NCBI RefSeq assembly: GCF_013114835.1
Contig: NZ_JAAVLW010000004.1
Coordinates: 248,001-312,000, forward strand
DNA from: Bradyrhizobium archetypum
Lineage (GTDB): Bacteria > Pseudomonadota > Alphaproteobacteria > Rhizobiales > Xanthobacteraceae
Length of the DNA: 64,000 bases
Reading direction: 5' to 3'
In this document: positions 1 through 8,041 of the stretch, piece after piece
Layout: the number at the start of each line of letters is the position of its first letter
Position numbering within the stretch: position 1 is the first letter of the stretch
Notes under the pieces: model-generated
The model's input: only the letters and a program-made list of their open reading frames with translations
Told to the model about the DNA's origin: nothing
Database searches by the model: none
Translations under genes and position numbers: made by a program

Positions 1-155
1 TCGGGCCCAACGGCGATTCCAACGGCTGCGTTTCGATCAAGGATTACGACAGATTCCTGCAGGCGTATCGGAACGGCGAGGTCAAGCGGCTCGTCGTGGT
101 GCCGAGCCTGCGCGAAGGCCTGACCGCGTCGCGGCGTTCACCATCTCCGTCATGA
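1..155 (+). CDS. DUF2778 (Tlde1-like) protein, 3' end only
   Basis: The first 50 codons of the window (frame starting at base 3) read GPNGDSNGCVSIKDYDRFLQ and end at a TGA at 153-155. The S-x-G-C-V-S-I/F-K-D-Y block is the C-terminal signature I associate with DUF2778 proteins, which are related to L,D-transpeptidase-like (Tlde1) cysteine enzymes acting on peptidoglycan; the Cys would be the catalytic residue. The 5' part lies outside the window. The stop overlaps the next start in an ATGA, so the two genes are probably co-translated. Confidence 0.6.
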   Translation, partial: GPNGDSNGCVSIKDYDRFLQAYRNGEVKRLVVVPSLREGLTASRRSPSPS

Positions 156-421
156 GGGTCGTCGCAGGCGACGCTTCGGATTCCGACACGCCGCTGCGTG
201 CGGTTTTCAAGATCAACCTGAACGGCCAGACGGTATCGATTGCCACCGTCGGCCAGGCCTATCGCTTCATCACCAATCTCTCATCGATCGAATGGATCGA
301 ATTCCGCGCGCTGCATGCGGACGCGGTCAATACGCTGCAACGTGCTGCTGATAATGCGATGCTGACCGTACAGGCGACCAACGCACTGCGTGCACTGTTC
401 GTTCGCGCCAAGCTGTTGTGA
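152..421 (+). CDS. DUF982 domain small protein
   Basis: An 89-residue protein whose start overlaps the preceding stop (ATGA at 152-155). Its arrangement, a short beta-rich N-terminus, then a helix containing an S-x-E-W-I motif, then an A-x-x-A-L-x-A-L-F-V-x-A-x-L ending, fits DUF982, a family of roughly 80-90 residues that is expanded in rhizobia. No enzymatic residues are recognisable and the family has no assigned function. Translational coupling to the DUF2778 gene suggests the two are made together. Confidence 0.55.
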   Translation: MRVVAGDASDSDTPLRAVFKINLNGQTVSIATVGQAYRFITNLSSIEWIEFRALHADAVNTLQRAADNAMLTVQATNALRALFVRAKLL

Positions 422-526
422 AGCCGCGACGCTATCGGCCAACTTCCGATTTGCTTGCCTTGGCAGCGGACGCGGGCGCGGCTATGCCTTCTCGGCGCTT
501 GAGAGATTTATCAAGGAAACGTCCGC

Positions 527-1138
527 ATGCCCGCTAGCCACGCCGAGATTGAAGATGATCGCCTGATACGGGAACTGTTGCAGAACTGGGCGGTCTGGCG
601 CGATGCCGGCGACTGGGAGCGTTTTCGCACCGTCTGGCACCCGGACGGCCGCATGATGGCGACCTGGACGCAGGGCACCGGCGACGAGTTCATCGAGATC
701 AGCAAACAGGCCTGGGCCAAGGGCGTCAGCATCCTGCATTTCCTCGGCGGCATTTCGGTCGATCTCGCAGGACCTCGCTCCATCTCGCAGACCAAGATGA
801 CGATCTCACAGCGCGCCGAGGTCGAAGGCGTGCTGTGCGACGTGCTCTGCACCGGCCGGTTCTACGATTTCCTCGAAAAACGCGACGGCCGCTGGGGCAT
901 CGTGCTGCGCCAGCCGATCTACGAGAAGGATCGCATGGACCCGGTCACGCCCGGCGCGACGCCTGTCCTCGACAAGGCGCTGCTCGAGCAGTTTCCGCCG
1001 GGCTACCGCCACCTCGCTTATTTGCAGACCCGCATCGGTTACGCCGTCAAGCGCGACATGCCGGGCCTGAAAGGGCCCGAAGTCGAGGCCTTGTATGCGC
1101 GCGGCGCGGCGTGGCTGCGCGGCGAGCCGCTTAGCTGA
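527..1138 (+). CDS. NTF2-like / SnoaL-type protein
   Basis: A 203-residue protein with the N-terminal pattern of the SnoaL_4/NTF2-like fold: an initial helix (EDDRLIRELLQNWAVWRDAG), then D-W-E-R-F and V-W-H-P-D-G-R. This cone-shaped alpha-beta fold is used by ketosteroid isomerases, ring-hydroxylating dioxygenase small subunits and many uncharacterised enzymes, so the reaction cannot be read from sequence. The gene converges on the MetE-like gene and their last 8 bases overlap (1131-1138). It may work on the same unknown substrate as that cluster, but opposite orientation makes co-transcription impossible. Confidence 0.6.
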   Translation: MPASHAEIEDDRLIRELLQNWAVWRDAGDWERFRTVWHPDGRMMATWTQGTGDEFIEISKQAWAKGVSILHFLGGISVDLAGPRSISQTKMTISQRAEVEGVLCDVLCTGRFYDFLEKRDGRWGIVLRQPIYEKDRMDPVTPGATPVLDKALLEQFPPGYRHLAYLQTRIGYAVKRDMPGLKGPEVEALYARGAAWLRGEPLS

Positions 1139-2171
1139 TCTGCTTGCGGACGATCGCTGCCGCGTCGCACATCGCCTTCAGCTTGCCGAACGCGACGTGG
1201 CGCGGCAGGTATTTCATGCCGCAATCGGGCGCGACGACCAGGCGATCGGCCGCGACGTGCTTCAGGCCATTGCGAATGCGGCCTGCCACGACCTCCGCCG
1301 GTTCGATCTCGGGATTGCCGAGGTCGAGCACGCCCAGCATGATCTTCTTCGACGACAGATCCTTGAGCACACCGAGATCGAGCTTCGGCTGAGCCGCCTC
1401 GATCGAAATCTGCTCGGCCTTGGTGTCGGCGAGTTCGGCGAGAAAGGAATAGCCGGCCGGCTTGGTCGAGCCCGGCACGACCGCAGCATAACCAAAACAG
1501 AGATGCACCACGGTCGGCACGGTGATGCCCTGCAAGGCACGGTTGATCGCCTTCACGGCATAGCGGCGGGCGAGGTCGGGGTTGTTGCGCACCCAGGGTT
1601 CGTCGAGCTGGATCACGTCGGCACCGGCCTGCTGCAGGTCGAGCGCCTCGGCGTTGACGGCTTCGGCAAAAGCCATCGCGAGCTCCTCGTCGTCCTTGTA
1701 GTACTCGTTCTTCGCCTGCTGGCTCATCGTGAACGGGCCCGGCAGGGTGATCTTGGCCGCGCGATCGGTATTTTGGCGCAGAAATTCCATGTCGTGCAGC
1801 TCGATCGGGCCGCGGCGTTTCACTGGACCTACGACACGTGGGACGGGCGTCTGATGCCCGCTACGCGAGGTAATGATGGCGGGATTTTCGTCGTTGACGC
1901 CCTCAAGTGCGGTAGCAAAGCGGTTGGAATAGCTTTCGCGGCGGATTTCGCCATCGGTCACGATGTCGATCCCGGCGCGCTCCATATCCCTGATGGCAAC
2001 GATGGTGGCGTCGTCCTGCGCCTCCTCCAGATGTTCGGCGGGCAGCCGCCACATCGCATGCATGCGCGTGCGCGGCACCACCTTCGACAGCATCGCGCGA
2101 TCGACCAGCCATTCCGGCTGCGGATAGCTGCCGACGACGGTGGTCGGCAGCAGATGCTTTGGCAGGTTCAT
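1131..2171 (-). CDS. MetE-core (cobalamin-independent methionine synthase C-domain-like) methyltransferase
   Basis: A 346-residue protein matching only the catalytic C-terminal half of MetE (full MetE is about 750 residues). The zinc ligands of that family are present: His223 and Cys225 (VVHLCFGY), Glu258 (ISIEAAQ) and Cys317 (APDCGMK). The N-terminus contains V-V-G-S-Y-P-Q-P and V-T-D-G-E, usual for the family. Short MetE-like proteins transfer methyl groups from small donors to a thiol such as homocysteine. It lies 31 bases downstream of the FAH-family gene and is the last gene of the GntR/ABC cluster, so a role in demethylating or methyl-recycling the imported substrate is plausible but unproven. 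Confidence 0.8.
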   Translation of the reverse strand: MNLPKHLLPTTVVGSYPQPEWLVDRAMLSKVVPRTRMHAMWRLPAEHLEEAQDDATIVAIRDMERAGIDIVTDGEIRRESYSNRFATALEGVNDENPAIITSRSGHQTPVPRVVGPVKRRGPIELHDMEFLRQNTDRAAKITLPGPFTMSQQAKNEYYKDDEELAMAFAEAVNAEALDLQQAGADVIQLDEPWVRNNPDLARRYAVKAINRALQGITVPTVVHLCFGYAAVVPGSTKPAGYSFLAELADTKAEQISIEAAQPKLDLGVLKDLSSKKIMLGVLDLGNPEIEPAEVVAGRIRNGLKHVAADRLVVAPDCGMKYLPRHVAFGKLKAMCDAAAIVRKQIS

Positions 2172-2202
2172 GGCTGTCTCCTTGCTCTTGCGTTCTCAAT
2201 TC

Positions 2203-3072
2203 TTAGGCCGCGCGTGTCGCCGTCATCGCGGCCTCGTCCTTGACCGGATTGCGCAGCACGCCGATGCCGGAAATCTCGACCTCCACCACGTCGTCATCCT
2301 TCATCCAGAGCGGCGGCGTGCGGTAGGCGCCGACACCACCGGTGGTCCCGGTGACGATGACGTCGCCGGGAACGAGCTCGGTAAAGGTCGAACAATAGGC
2401 GATCAGGGCAGGGACGTCGAAGACGAGGTCCGAGATCGGTGCGGCCTGTACCTCAACGCCGTTGAGGCGGGTCGCAATCGTCTGCTGGCTGATATCTGGA
2501 ATTTCGTCCGTCGTGACCATCCATGGGCCGAACGCGCCGGTGCCGACAAAATTCTTGCCGGGCGCGAATTGCGAGGTGTGGCGCTGCCAGTCACGGATGC
2601 TGCCGTCATTGTAGCAGGCATAGCCCGCGACATGGGCGAGCGCCGCCTCGCGCGAAATGCGACGGCCGGCCTTGCCGATGATGACGGCCATCTCACCCTC
2701 GTAATCGAAGCGCTCTGATTCCAGTGGCCGGATCATCGGCTGGCCGCCGCCGACCTGGCTGTTGGCAAAGCGGGTGAAGATCATCGGGTGCGGCGGGGTG
2801 GGATGACCGCTTTCAGCGAGGTGCGTGGCGTAGTTCACGCCGATGCAGAAGATCTTGTCGGGATCAGGCACCGTCGGCAGCAGTTCGATTTCGGCCAGCG
2901 CGTAGTCGGGACGTTCGCTTTGCAGCGCCTTCAGGGCGTCGAGCGATCCGTTCGTGAGCAGTGCCTTCAGGGTCGGCCACTGCTTCAGCCGCTTGCCGGC
3001 GTCGATGATGCCGGCGTCTGCCACCAGGCCGTAGGTTGCGGTCTGACCTGCCTTGAAACTCGCGATCTTCAT
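2203..3072 (-). CDS. Fumarylacetoacetate hydrolase (FAH) family enzyme
   Basis: A 289-residue protein beginning MKIASFKAG; its ATG shares one base with the upstream deacetylase stop (TAATG at 3070-3074), which fixes the start rather than an in-frame extension to 3279. Family motifs are clear: F-C-I-G-V-N-Y-A-T-H, then F-D-Y-E-G-E-M-A-V-I-I-G-K carrying the metal-binding acidic residues, and V-T-G-T-T-G-G-V-G near the end. FAH-family members hydrolyse or decarboxylate acyl-pyruvates and related ring-cleavage products using Mg2+ or Mn2+. In this operon it would process a metabolite of the transported compound; the exact substrate cannot be inferred. Confidence 0.85.
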   Translation of the reverse strand: MKIASFKAGQTATYGLVADAGIIDAGKRLKQWPTLKALLTNGSLDALKALQSERPDYALAEIELLPTVPDPDKIFCIGVNYATHLAESGHPTPPHPMIFTRFANSQVGGGQPMIRPLESERFDYEGEMAVIIGKAGRRISREAALAHVAGYACYNDGSIRDWQRHTSQFAPGKNFVGTGAFGPWMVTTDEIPDISQQTIATRLNGVEVQAAPISDLVFDVPALIAYCSTFTELVPGDVIVTGTTGGVGAYRTPPLWMKDDDVVEVEISGIGVLRNPVKDEAAMTATRAA

Positions 3073-3734
3073 TATTTGGCACTCTCTTCGATGGAGGAAA
3101 CATAGGATTCGATGGGGCATACGATTTCGCCGGAGCGGATCGGAACGCAATCGGGCGGAAAGTCCTGGCGGAAGCGCGCGCCGGCTTTCTCGGCGCGGTC
3201 GACAAAGCGTTCGAGGTGGTCCATTGCGCCGCTCGGAAGGTCGTGCAGAACCATCAGGCTCCATGGCCGCGACCGGCACTGCTTCAGCGCCCGGTCGGCC
3301 CAGCCGGTTGGATCGTCCCAGTCGCGCGGGATCGTGTTCCAGAGCACGCAGCTATATTTGTCACGCGTGAGGTAATCGACCACGGATGGCTTCAGGAGCC
3401 GTTCGTCGAGATTGCCGCCACCGCCGAACGGCCGGAACCAGCGATTGGCATGCGCGAGGTCGCCAATCGCGGCCTGCGTCCGGCCGATCTCGTTTTGCGC
3501 CGTATCGGCTGCGCGTTGCTGTCCGAGCGGCACAGAGTGCGTGAAAGTATGGTTGCCGATCCAGTGACCTTCTCCATGCGCCCGCTCCGCCAGCTTGCGA
3601 CGTTCGCCATCGCCGAGCTTTTCGCCGATCACGAAAAAGGTCGTCTTGATGTCGCGCTCGCGCAAGATATCGAGCACGTGCGGCGTTACGCCGGGCTCGG
3701 GACCATTGTCGAATGTCAGCGTCAGGTCGAACAC
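3072..3734 (-). CDS. NodB-homology polysaccharide deacetylase-like protein with TFDNGP motif
   Basis: A 220-residue cytoplasmic-looking NodB-domain protein with no signal peptide. Motif 1 reads TFDNGP at residues 7-12 instead of TFDDGP, replacing the usual metal-ligand Asp with Asn10. The others are intact: HTFTH (His62, His66), RPFGG (Arg101), the DWDDP region (about 138-142) and LHD (His164). The family removes N- or O-acyl groups, or in PuuE-type relatives opens amide rings. With no secretion signal, and starting 13 bases after the permease gene, a small imported amide or acyl compound is more likely than a polysaccharide. It overlaps the FAH gene start by one base. Confidence 0.75.
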   Translation of the reverse strand: MFDLTLTFDNGPEPGVTPHVLDILRERDIKTTFFVIGEKLGDGERRKLAERAHGEGHWIGNHTFTHSVPLGQQRAADTAQNEIGRTQAAIGDLAHANRWFRPFGGGGNLDERLLKPSVVDYLTRDKYSCVLWNTIPRDWDDPTGWADRALKQCRSRPWSLMVLHDLPSGAMDHLERFVDRAEKAGARFRQDFPPDCVPIRSGEIVCPIESYVSSIEESAK

Positions 3735-3746
3735 GCCACCACTCCG

Positions 3747-4544
3747 TCAGGTCGCCGGCTGCAGGGCGGCCGGTGCGATTTCTTCAGCGCTCTGCCCGGC
3801 GCGGGTACCGGTTTGCCAGATCGCCGCCTTGCCCTCGATCCATTTGATCGCAGCGTTGAAGGCGACCGCCATCGCCAGAACCAGGAGAACGCCGGCAAAC
3901 ACGTGCGGGCTATCGAGGATGGTGCGGTAGCGTGAAATCAAATAGCCGATGCCGGCGGACGAGATCAGCATTTCCGACACGACGACACCGACGATGACGA
4001 GCGCACCGCCAACGCGCAGCCCTGAGAGCACGGTCGGAATTGCCGCCGGAATAATCACGCGAACCAGCCGCTGGCTCAGCGTCGCGCCCATGCTGCGGGC
4101 GGCTAGCAGCAATTGCGGATCGATAGTCTGGATGCCGGCCGCCGTCGCCAGCATCGTCGGCAGGAAGCCGTAGATCGAGGCGAAGGCGATCTTGGATTCC
4201 GATCCGATGCCGAGCCAGACGGTGAACACCGGATAAAGGATGACCAGCGGCACCGCATACAGGCTCGAAACCATCGGCATGATCAGGATGCGCGGCCGCG
4301 GCAGGCTGCCGACGACGGCGCCCAGCAAAATGCCGCCGCCGCAGGCGAATGCCATCGAGATCGCGACCTCGTAGAGCGTCACGGCCAGGGCATGAGCGTA
4401 TTCGCCCGCCTCGTTCCAGCCGGCTGCCAGGGTTGAAGACAGGGACGGCAGGAACAATTCCGGAATGAAGCCCATGCGCGGCAGGATTTCCCACAGCGCG
4501 ATCAGGCCGATCACGATCAATCTGCGAACGGACGCCGCGCTCAT
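3747..4544 (-). CDS. ABC transporter permease (SsuC/TauC type), second permease
   Basis: A 265-residue inner-membrane permease with about six hydrophobic segments and the BPD_transp_1 coupling loop near L-A-A-R-S-M-G-A-T. Start MSAASVRRL at 4544 is preferred because it falls 7 bases after the ATPase stop (4552-4554); a longer in-frame version would run far into the ATPase gene. The SsuABC/TauABC class imports small organic anions, aromatics or pyrimidine precursors. It differs clearly in sequence from the other permease at 5328-6083, so the transporter probably has a heteromeric membrane domain. Confidence 0.85.
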   Translation of the reverse strand: MSAASVRRLIVIGLIALWEILPRMGFIPELFLPSLSSTLAAGWNEAGEYAHALAVTLYEVAISMAFACGGGILLGAVVGSLPRPRILIMPMVSSLYAVPLVILYPVFTVWLGIGSESKIAFASIYGFLPTMLATAAGIQTIDPQLLLAARSMGATLSQRLVRVIIPAAIPTVLSGLRVGGALVIVGVVVSEMLISSAGIGYLISRYRTILDSPHVFAGVLLVLAMAVAFNAAIKWIEGKAAIWQTGTRAGQSAEEIAPAALQPAT

Positions 4545-4551
4545 GCCAGCC

Positions 4552-5349
4552 TCATGCCGATTTGCGGATATGGCGCCAGATGCGATCGCGCAGGCTACCG
4601 AAGGCATCACCGCTCAGCATCTCGTAGGTGCGCGGGCGGGGCAGGGGGACCTGCAAGTGATCGACGATGCGGCCCGGCCGCGGCGACATCACGATCACCT
4701 CATCGGCGAGATAGACCGCTTCCGTCAGGCTATGGGTCACGAATACCACCGTCTTGCCCGTCGCCGCCCAGATCCGCAGCAGCTCGTCGCCCATGGTCAT
4801 GCGGGTCTGTTCGTCGAGCGCGGCGAACGGCTCGTCCATCAGCAGCACCGGCGGGTCCTGCACCAGCCCGCGCGCGATCGAGACGCGCTGCTTCATGCCG
4901 CCGGACAACTCATGCGGATGGCGCTTGCCGAAGCCGTCGAGGCCGACCAGCTTCAGCGCCTCCTGCGCCCTGGCGCGGCGATCGTTCTTGCTGATACCGC
5001 GCAGTGCCAGTGGGAACTCGACATTTTCTTCCGCCGTCAGCCAGGGAAACAGGCTGGCTTCTTGAAACACCACGCCGACCCGGTTCGGGTCCGGCTCCGG
5101 GATCGGTGCGCCGCTGATGGTGATGGTGCCCGAGGTCTGCTGGCGCAGGCCCGCCATCATCATCAGAAGCGTGGATTTGCCGCAGCCGCTCGGGCCGACC
5201 AGCACGACGAAGCGGCCGGGCTTGACGTCGAGCGAGACGTTGTCGAGCGCGACGACGTCCTGCGTCGTGGTCTTGAAGACCTGCCCGACATTGCGGACCT
5301 CGATCGCGCCGGCCGGCTTCAGCGGGGCTATGTTCGCCAATGGCTGCAT
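4552..5349 (-). CDS. ABC transporter ATP-binding protein (SsuB/TauB type)
   Basis: A 265-residue ATPase with Walker A GPSGCGKST (52-60), signature LSGGMKQRVSIARGL, Walker B LLMDEP and switch histidine in F-V-T-H-S-L-T-E-A. Start MQPLANIAP at 5349 is chosen; an alternative ATG at 5364 adds five residues. Both lie inside the 3' end of the upstream permease gene, a 22-base overlap typical of coupled translation. An in-frame reading extends to 6021 but is only an alternative frame of the permease gene. It energises uptake by the flanking permeases. Confidence 0.88.
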   Translation of the reverse strand: MQPLANIAPLKPAGAIEVRNVGQVFKTTTQDVVALDNVSLDVKPGRFVVLVGPSGCGKSTLLMMMAGLRQQTSGTITISGAPIPEPDPNRVGVVFQEASLFPWLTAEENVEFPLALRGISKNDRRARAQEALKLVGLDGFGKRHPHELSGGMKQRVSIARGLVQDPPVLLMDEPFAALDEQTRMTMGDELLRIWAATGKTVVFVTHSLTEAVYLADEVIVMSPRPGRIVDHLQVPLPRPRTYEMLSGDAFGSLRDRIWRHIRKSA

Positions 5350-6083
5350 CGTGCTTCCACCCATCTGACCAGTTCGTTGAAAGCAATGGCGATCGCGGCA
5401 ATCATCACCACGCCGGCCAGCAACTGCTTCATCTGGAAGTTCTCGCCCCAGGTCGCGATCTGGTGTCCGATGCCGTCGCGCGAGGCGTACATTTCGGCGA
5501 GGATGACGCCGGTGAGATTGAAAATCATGGAGATCCGCAGCGCCTCCAGCAGAACCGGAAGCATGCTCGGCAGGTAGACGCGGAACGCGGTCTGCATCGG
5601 CGTCGCGCCATAGGAGCGGGCGACGGTGAGATGTTCGACCTTGACCGACTCCACCGCCGTCGTGGTCGACATGATCACAATGAATATCGTCGAGAAGAAG
5701 CCGAAGCCGACCTTCTGCGAGAAGCCGACCCCGAACACCAGGATGAACATTGGCAGGAAGATCGACTTCGGAATGCTGAACGCGAAGAACAGCAGCGGCT
5801 TTGCTACTTCCGCAAAATAGCGGTTCTCTGCGATCAGGAAGCCGATCAGCGCGCCGACGGGAACGGCGAGCGCGAACGCGGTCACCACTTCGGTGGCTGT
5901 GACTGCCAGATCCTTGCGCACACTCGCGCGCTGCAGGAGATCGCCAAGCGTTGCGAGCGTGTCGGAGGCGGAAGGAAGCAGGCGCGGATTGACGATGCCG
6001 GTTCGCGACAGGATCTCCCATATCGCAAACAACGCCACCACGATGGCGACTCTAGCCGCCTTAACGCCTAGCCCGCTTTGCAT
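5328..6083 (-). CDS. ABC transporter permease (SsuC/TauC type), first permease
   Basis: A 251-residue membrane protein with about six transmembrane segments; the N-terminus has the family pattern A-I-W-E-I-L-S-R and the coupling loop lies around V-A-R-S-Y-G-A-T-P-M. It starts 10 bases after the binding-protein stop and its 3' end overlaps the ATPase start, so the genes form one transcription unit. It belongs to the nitrate/sulfonate/taurine/thiamine-precursor permease class. Having two distinct permease genes around one ATPase is less common in this class than one homodimeric permease. Confidence 0.87.
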   Translation of the reverse strand: MQSGLGVKAARVAIVVALFAIWEILSRTGIVNPRLLPSASDTLATLGDLLQRASVRKDLAVTATEVVTAFALAVPVGALIGFLIAENRYFAEVAKPLLFFAFSIPKSIFLPMFILVFGVGFSQKVGFGFFSTIFIVIMSTTTAVESVKVEHLTVARSYGATPMQTAFRVYLPSMLPVLLEALRISMIFNLTGVILAEMYASRDGIGHQIATWGENFQMKQLLAGVVMIAAIAIAFNELVRWVEARCSHWRT

Positions 6084-6093
6084 TGCGTTGGCC

Positions 6094-7065
6094 TCAGAAC
6101 TTGGTCAGAACCGGCTTGAACTGCGTCGAGATGATCTCGCTGGCGGGCCCAAGATCTTTCATGCCGCCGGCCTTCGCCATGTCGAGCGCGAGCTGAAGTT
6201 GCTCCGGAATCTTCGGCCCGTCCATGGCGCCGTCGGTTTCCAGCTTCATGATCGTGTTCTCATATTCCAGCGCGGCGATCTCGGCGGGAATTTCATAGAG
6301 CTCGGTGATCAGCTTGACAGAGGCGTCCTTGTTGGCGCGCATGAACATCAGCGCGCCATAGAGCGCATTCAGCGTCTTCTGCACGAGGTGCGGTTTATCC
6401 TGCACGTATTTGTCAAGCGCGATCCAGCCGGCGGCGAGATTCGGCGGCACTTCCTTGGAGAAGTCGAGGATGGTGCGGGCCTCGCCCGATTTGGAGATCT
6501 GGAAGCTCAGCGGCGAATAGACCACCGCCGCATCGACATTGCCGGCAAGCAGGTTGGGCACCAGGCCGCCGCCGCCGACCGGCACGCGGGTGAATTCGAT
6601 CTTCTTGTCCTGCTGCGTCCACAGTGCCAACAGGTCGGAGCCGGAACCCGCGGAGGTGATTGCAACCTTCTTGCCGTTCAGGTCCTTGACGCCGAGGGTC
6701 GATTTCGAAAGCGTCATCAACTGCCAACCATAATAGCCCATGGCGGCATTGGCGAGCACCTTGGAGTTCACGCCCTTCTTGCGTCCGGCCGATACCAGCG
6801 AGGTCGCATCGAGAATGACGTCGGCGGCGCCTGCCGCCATCGCCTCGAAGGTCTCCGCGCCGCCCCGATAGATCGTCAGCTCAGCCGCGATGCCTTCCTT
6901 CTCGAACAGTTTTTGCCGCACGGCTGTTTCCGCGATCGTTGTCGGCCAATAGGTCTTGGTCGGAAGCCCGATGCGGACGGTGTCGGCGGCCTGCGCCATG
7001 GCCGATGCGCCTAGTACGGTTACGGCCGTGATCGTTGCCAATATGTGGCATCGCGTGATTTTCAT
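6094..7065 (-). CDS. ABC transporter substrate-binding protein (SsuA/NMT1-THI5 fold)
   Basis: A 323-residue secreted binding protein. Start MKITRCHIL at 7065 is preferred because a Sec signal peptide follows at once (hydrophobic core, then A-M-A-Q-A-A-D cleavage region at about residue 26) and a purine-rich AAAGGGAAA lies just upstream. The mature part starts T-V-R-I-G-L-P and contains the G-A-A-D-V-I-L-D region of NMT1/SsuA-like proteins. Members bind sulfonates, nitrate, aromatic acids or pyrimidines in the periplasm; the ligand here is unknown. It is the first structural gene after the GntR regulator gene. Confidence 0.88.
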   Translation of the reverse strand: MKITRCHILATITAVTVLGASAMAQAADTVRIGLPTKTYWPTTIAETAVRQKLFEKEGIAAELTIYRGGAETFEAMAAGAADVILDATSLVSAGRKKGVNSKVLANAAMGYYGWQLMTLSKSTLGVKDLNGKKVAITSAGSGSDLLALWTQQDKKIEFTRVPVGGGGLVPNLLAGNVDAAVVYSPLSFQISKSGEARTILDFSKEVPPNLAAGWIALDKYVQDKPHLVQKTLNALYGALMFMRANKDASVKLITELYEIPAEIAALEYENTIMKLETDGAMDGPKIPEQLQLALDMAKAGGMKDLGPASEIISTQFKPVLTKF

Positions 7066-7111
7066 GGTGACGTTTCCCTTTGCTTTTCTTGATTGGTTGG
7101 TCTTGGAACGA

Positions 7112-7837
7112 TCAATCAATCGCCACCCCGGGCGCTTTCGGTGTGGCGAGCTCGACGAGATGCATGGTCGTCATGAAATGCTTGGAGAGGGCCGCGACCG
7201 CGGCATCGGCGTCGCGCTTGAGCGTGGCGCGCACAATCGCGGTATGTTCGGCCTCGACGTCGCGGGATTTTTCAGTATCGCGCCGGATCGAGAGCCTCCG
7301 ATAGCGCTCGCTCTGCTCATGCAGCACGTCGCGAAAGCCGAGCAGCCATTGCGAGCCGCAGGCGCTCACCAGCGTGCGATGAAAGATACGGTGCCGCACC
7401 ACCCATTCCTCGTAGTGATGCGTCGGATCGTCAGGGTAGGTGTAGGGCACCGCGCAAAGTGCGCTGAAAGACTTCTCGACCGAGGCAAGCCAGCCCGCGT
7501 CGCCGCGCTCAATCGATCGGCGCAGCGCCAGTCCTTCGATATCGACGCGGGTCTGCGTCACGTCGCGAAGGTCGGCCGGCGATACCGGACTGACGCGAAA
7601 GCCGCGCTGGTCGGAGGCCTGTACCAGTCCGTCGGCGACCAGCCGCGACAGCGCTTCGCGGACCGCGGCAAGACTGACCGAAAACTGTTTGGCGAGACCC
7701 GCGATATGCAGCTTCTGACCGGGCGACAGCCGGGTCGAGAGAATGTCGGCGCGCAGCCGCTCCTGAACGGCGGACGTCAGGCTCCGAGGCCGTTCGCCCA
7801 AAAGGTTCTCAGCAAAACTCAACCCGATGCTGCTCAT
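7112..7837 (-). CDS. GntR family regulator, FadR/FCD subgroup
   Basis: A 241-residue regulator. The N-terminal winged helix covers about residues 16-80, with the pattern L-A-K-Q-F-S-V-S-L-A-A-V-R-E-A-L-S-R-L. An all-helical FCD ligand domain follows with the metal/ligand-binding histidines expected near H-R-I-F-H and in E-A-E-H-T-A-I. FCD regulators usually sense the substrate or an intermediate of the pathway they control. It is encoded just upstream of the binding protein on the same strand, so it probably controls the ABC/FAH/MetE cluster and itself. A short palindrome AAAATCGATTTT sits 41 bases upstream. Confidence 0.88.
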   Translation of the reverse strand: MSSIGLSFAENLLGERPRSLTSAVQERLRADILSTRLSPGQKLHIAGLAKQFSVSLAAVREALSRLVADGLVQASDQRGFRVSPVSPADLRDVTQTRVDIEGLALRRSIERGDAGWLASVEKSFSALCAVPYTYPDDPTHHYEEWVVRHRIFHRTLVSACGSQWLLGFRDVLHEQSERYRRLSIRRDTEKSRDVEAEHTAIVRATLKRDADAAVAALSKHFMTTMHLVELATPKAPGVAID

Positions 7838-7877
7838 GGCGGCGCAGACTGACCAGAGAGCGGGAAAACGTCAATCG

Positions 7878-7889
7878 AAAATCGATTTT
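7878..7889. promoter_or_regulatory. Short palindrome upstream of the GntR gene
   Basis: AAAATCGATTTT is a perfect 12-base palindrome 41 bases upstream of the GntR start and 153 bases upstream of the MarR start. It could be an operator for either regulator, but 12-base A/T-rich palindromes occur by chance, so this is weak. Confidence 0.25.
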
Positions 7890-8001
7890 TCTTCTAGCGC
7901 ATTGGATACACTTTCATTTTCTGGCCCTGGTCGAGCGGCCGAGGTTTTTCAGAGACCGTCGTTCCGAAAATTGAGTGACAACCGTCCAATAGCGGCATAG
8001 A

Positions 8002-8019
8002 TATTTCGCATGCGAAATA
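8002..8019. promoter_or_regulatory. 18-bp perfect palindrome, candidate MarR operator
   Basis: TATTTCGCATGCGAAATA is a perfect 18-base palindrome ending 22 bases before the MarR ATG. MarR dimers typically bind 16-20 bp inverted repeats overlapping their own promoter, so autoregulation is the natural reading. The start codon beyond it has no clear Shine-Dalgarno sequence, which may mean a very short leader. Confidence 0.55.
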
Positions 8020-8041
8020 AATTCGCGGATCCTGTATTTAA

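Noticed and set aside
1095..2243. 382-codon plus-strand frame opposite the MetE-like gene
   Set aside because: Shadow frame; the opposite strand carries the complete zinc-site protein.
3073..3279. N-terminal extension of the FAH-family protein
   Set aside because: It lies entirely within the deacetylase gene; the TAATG junction at 3070-3074 fixes the start.
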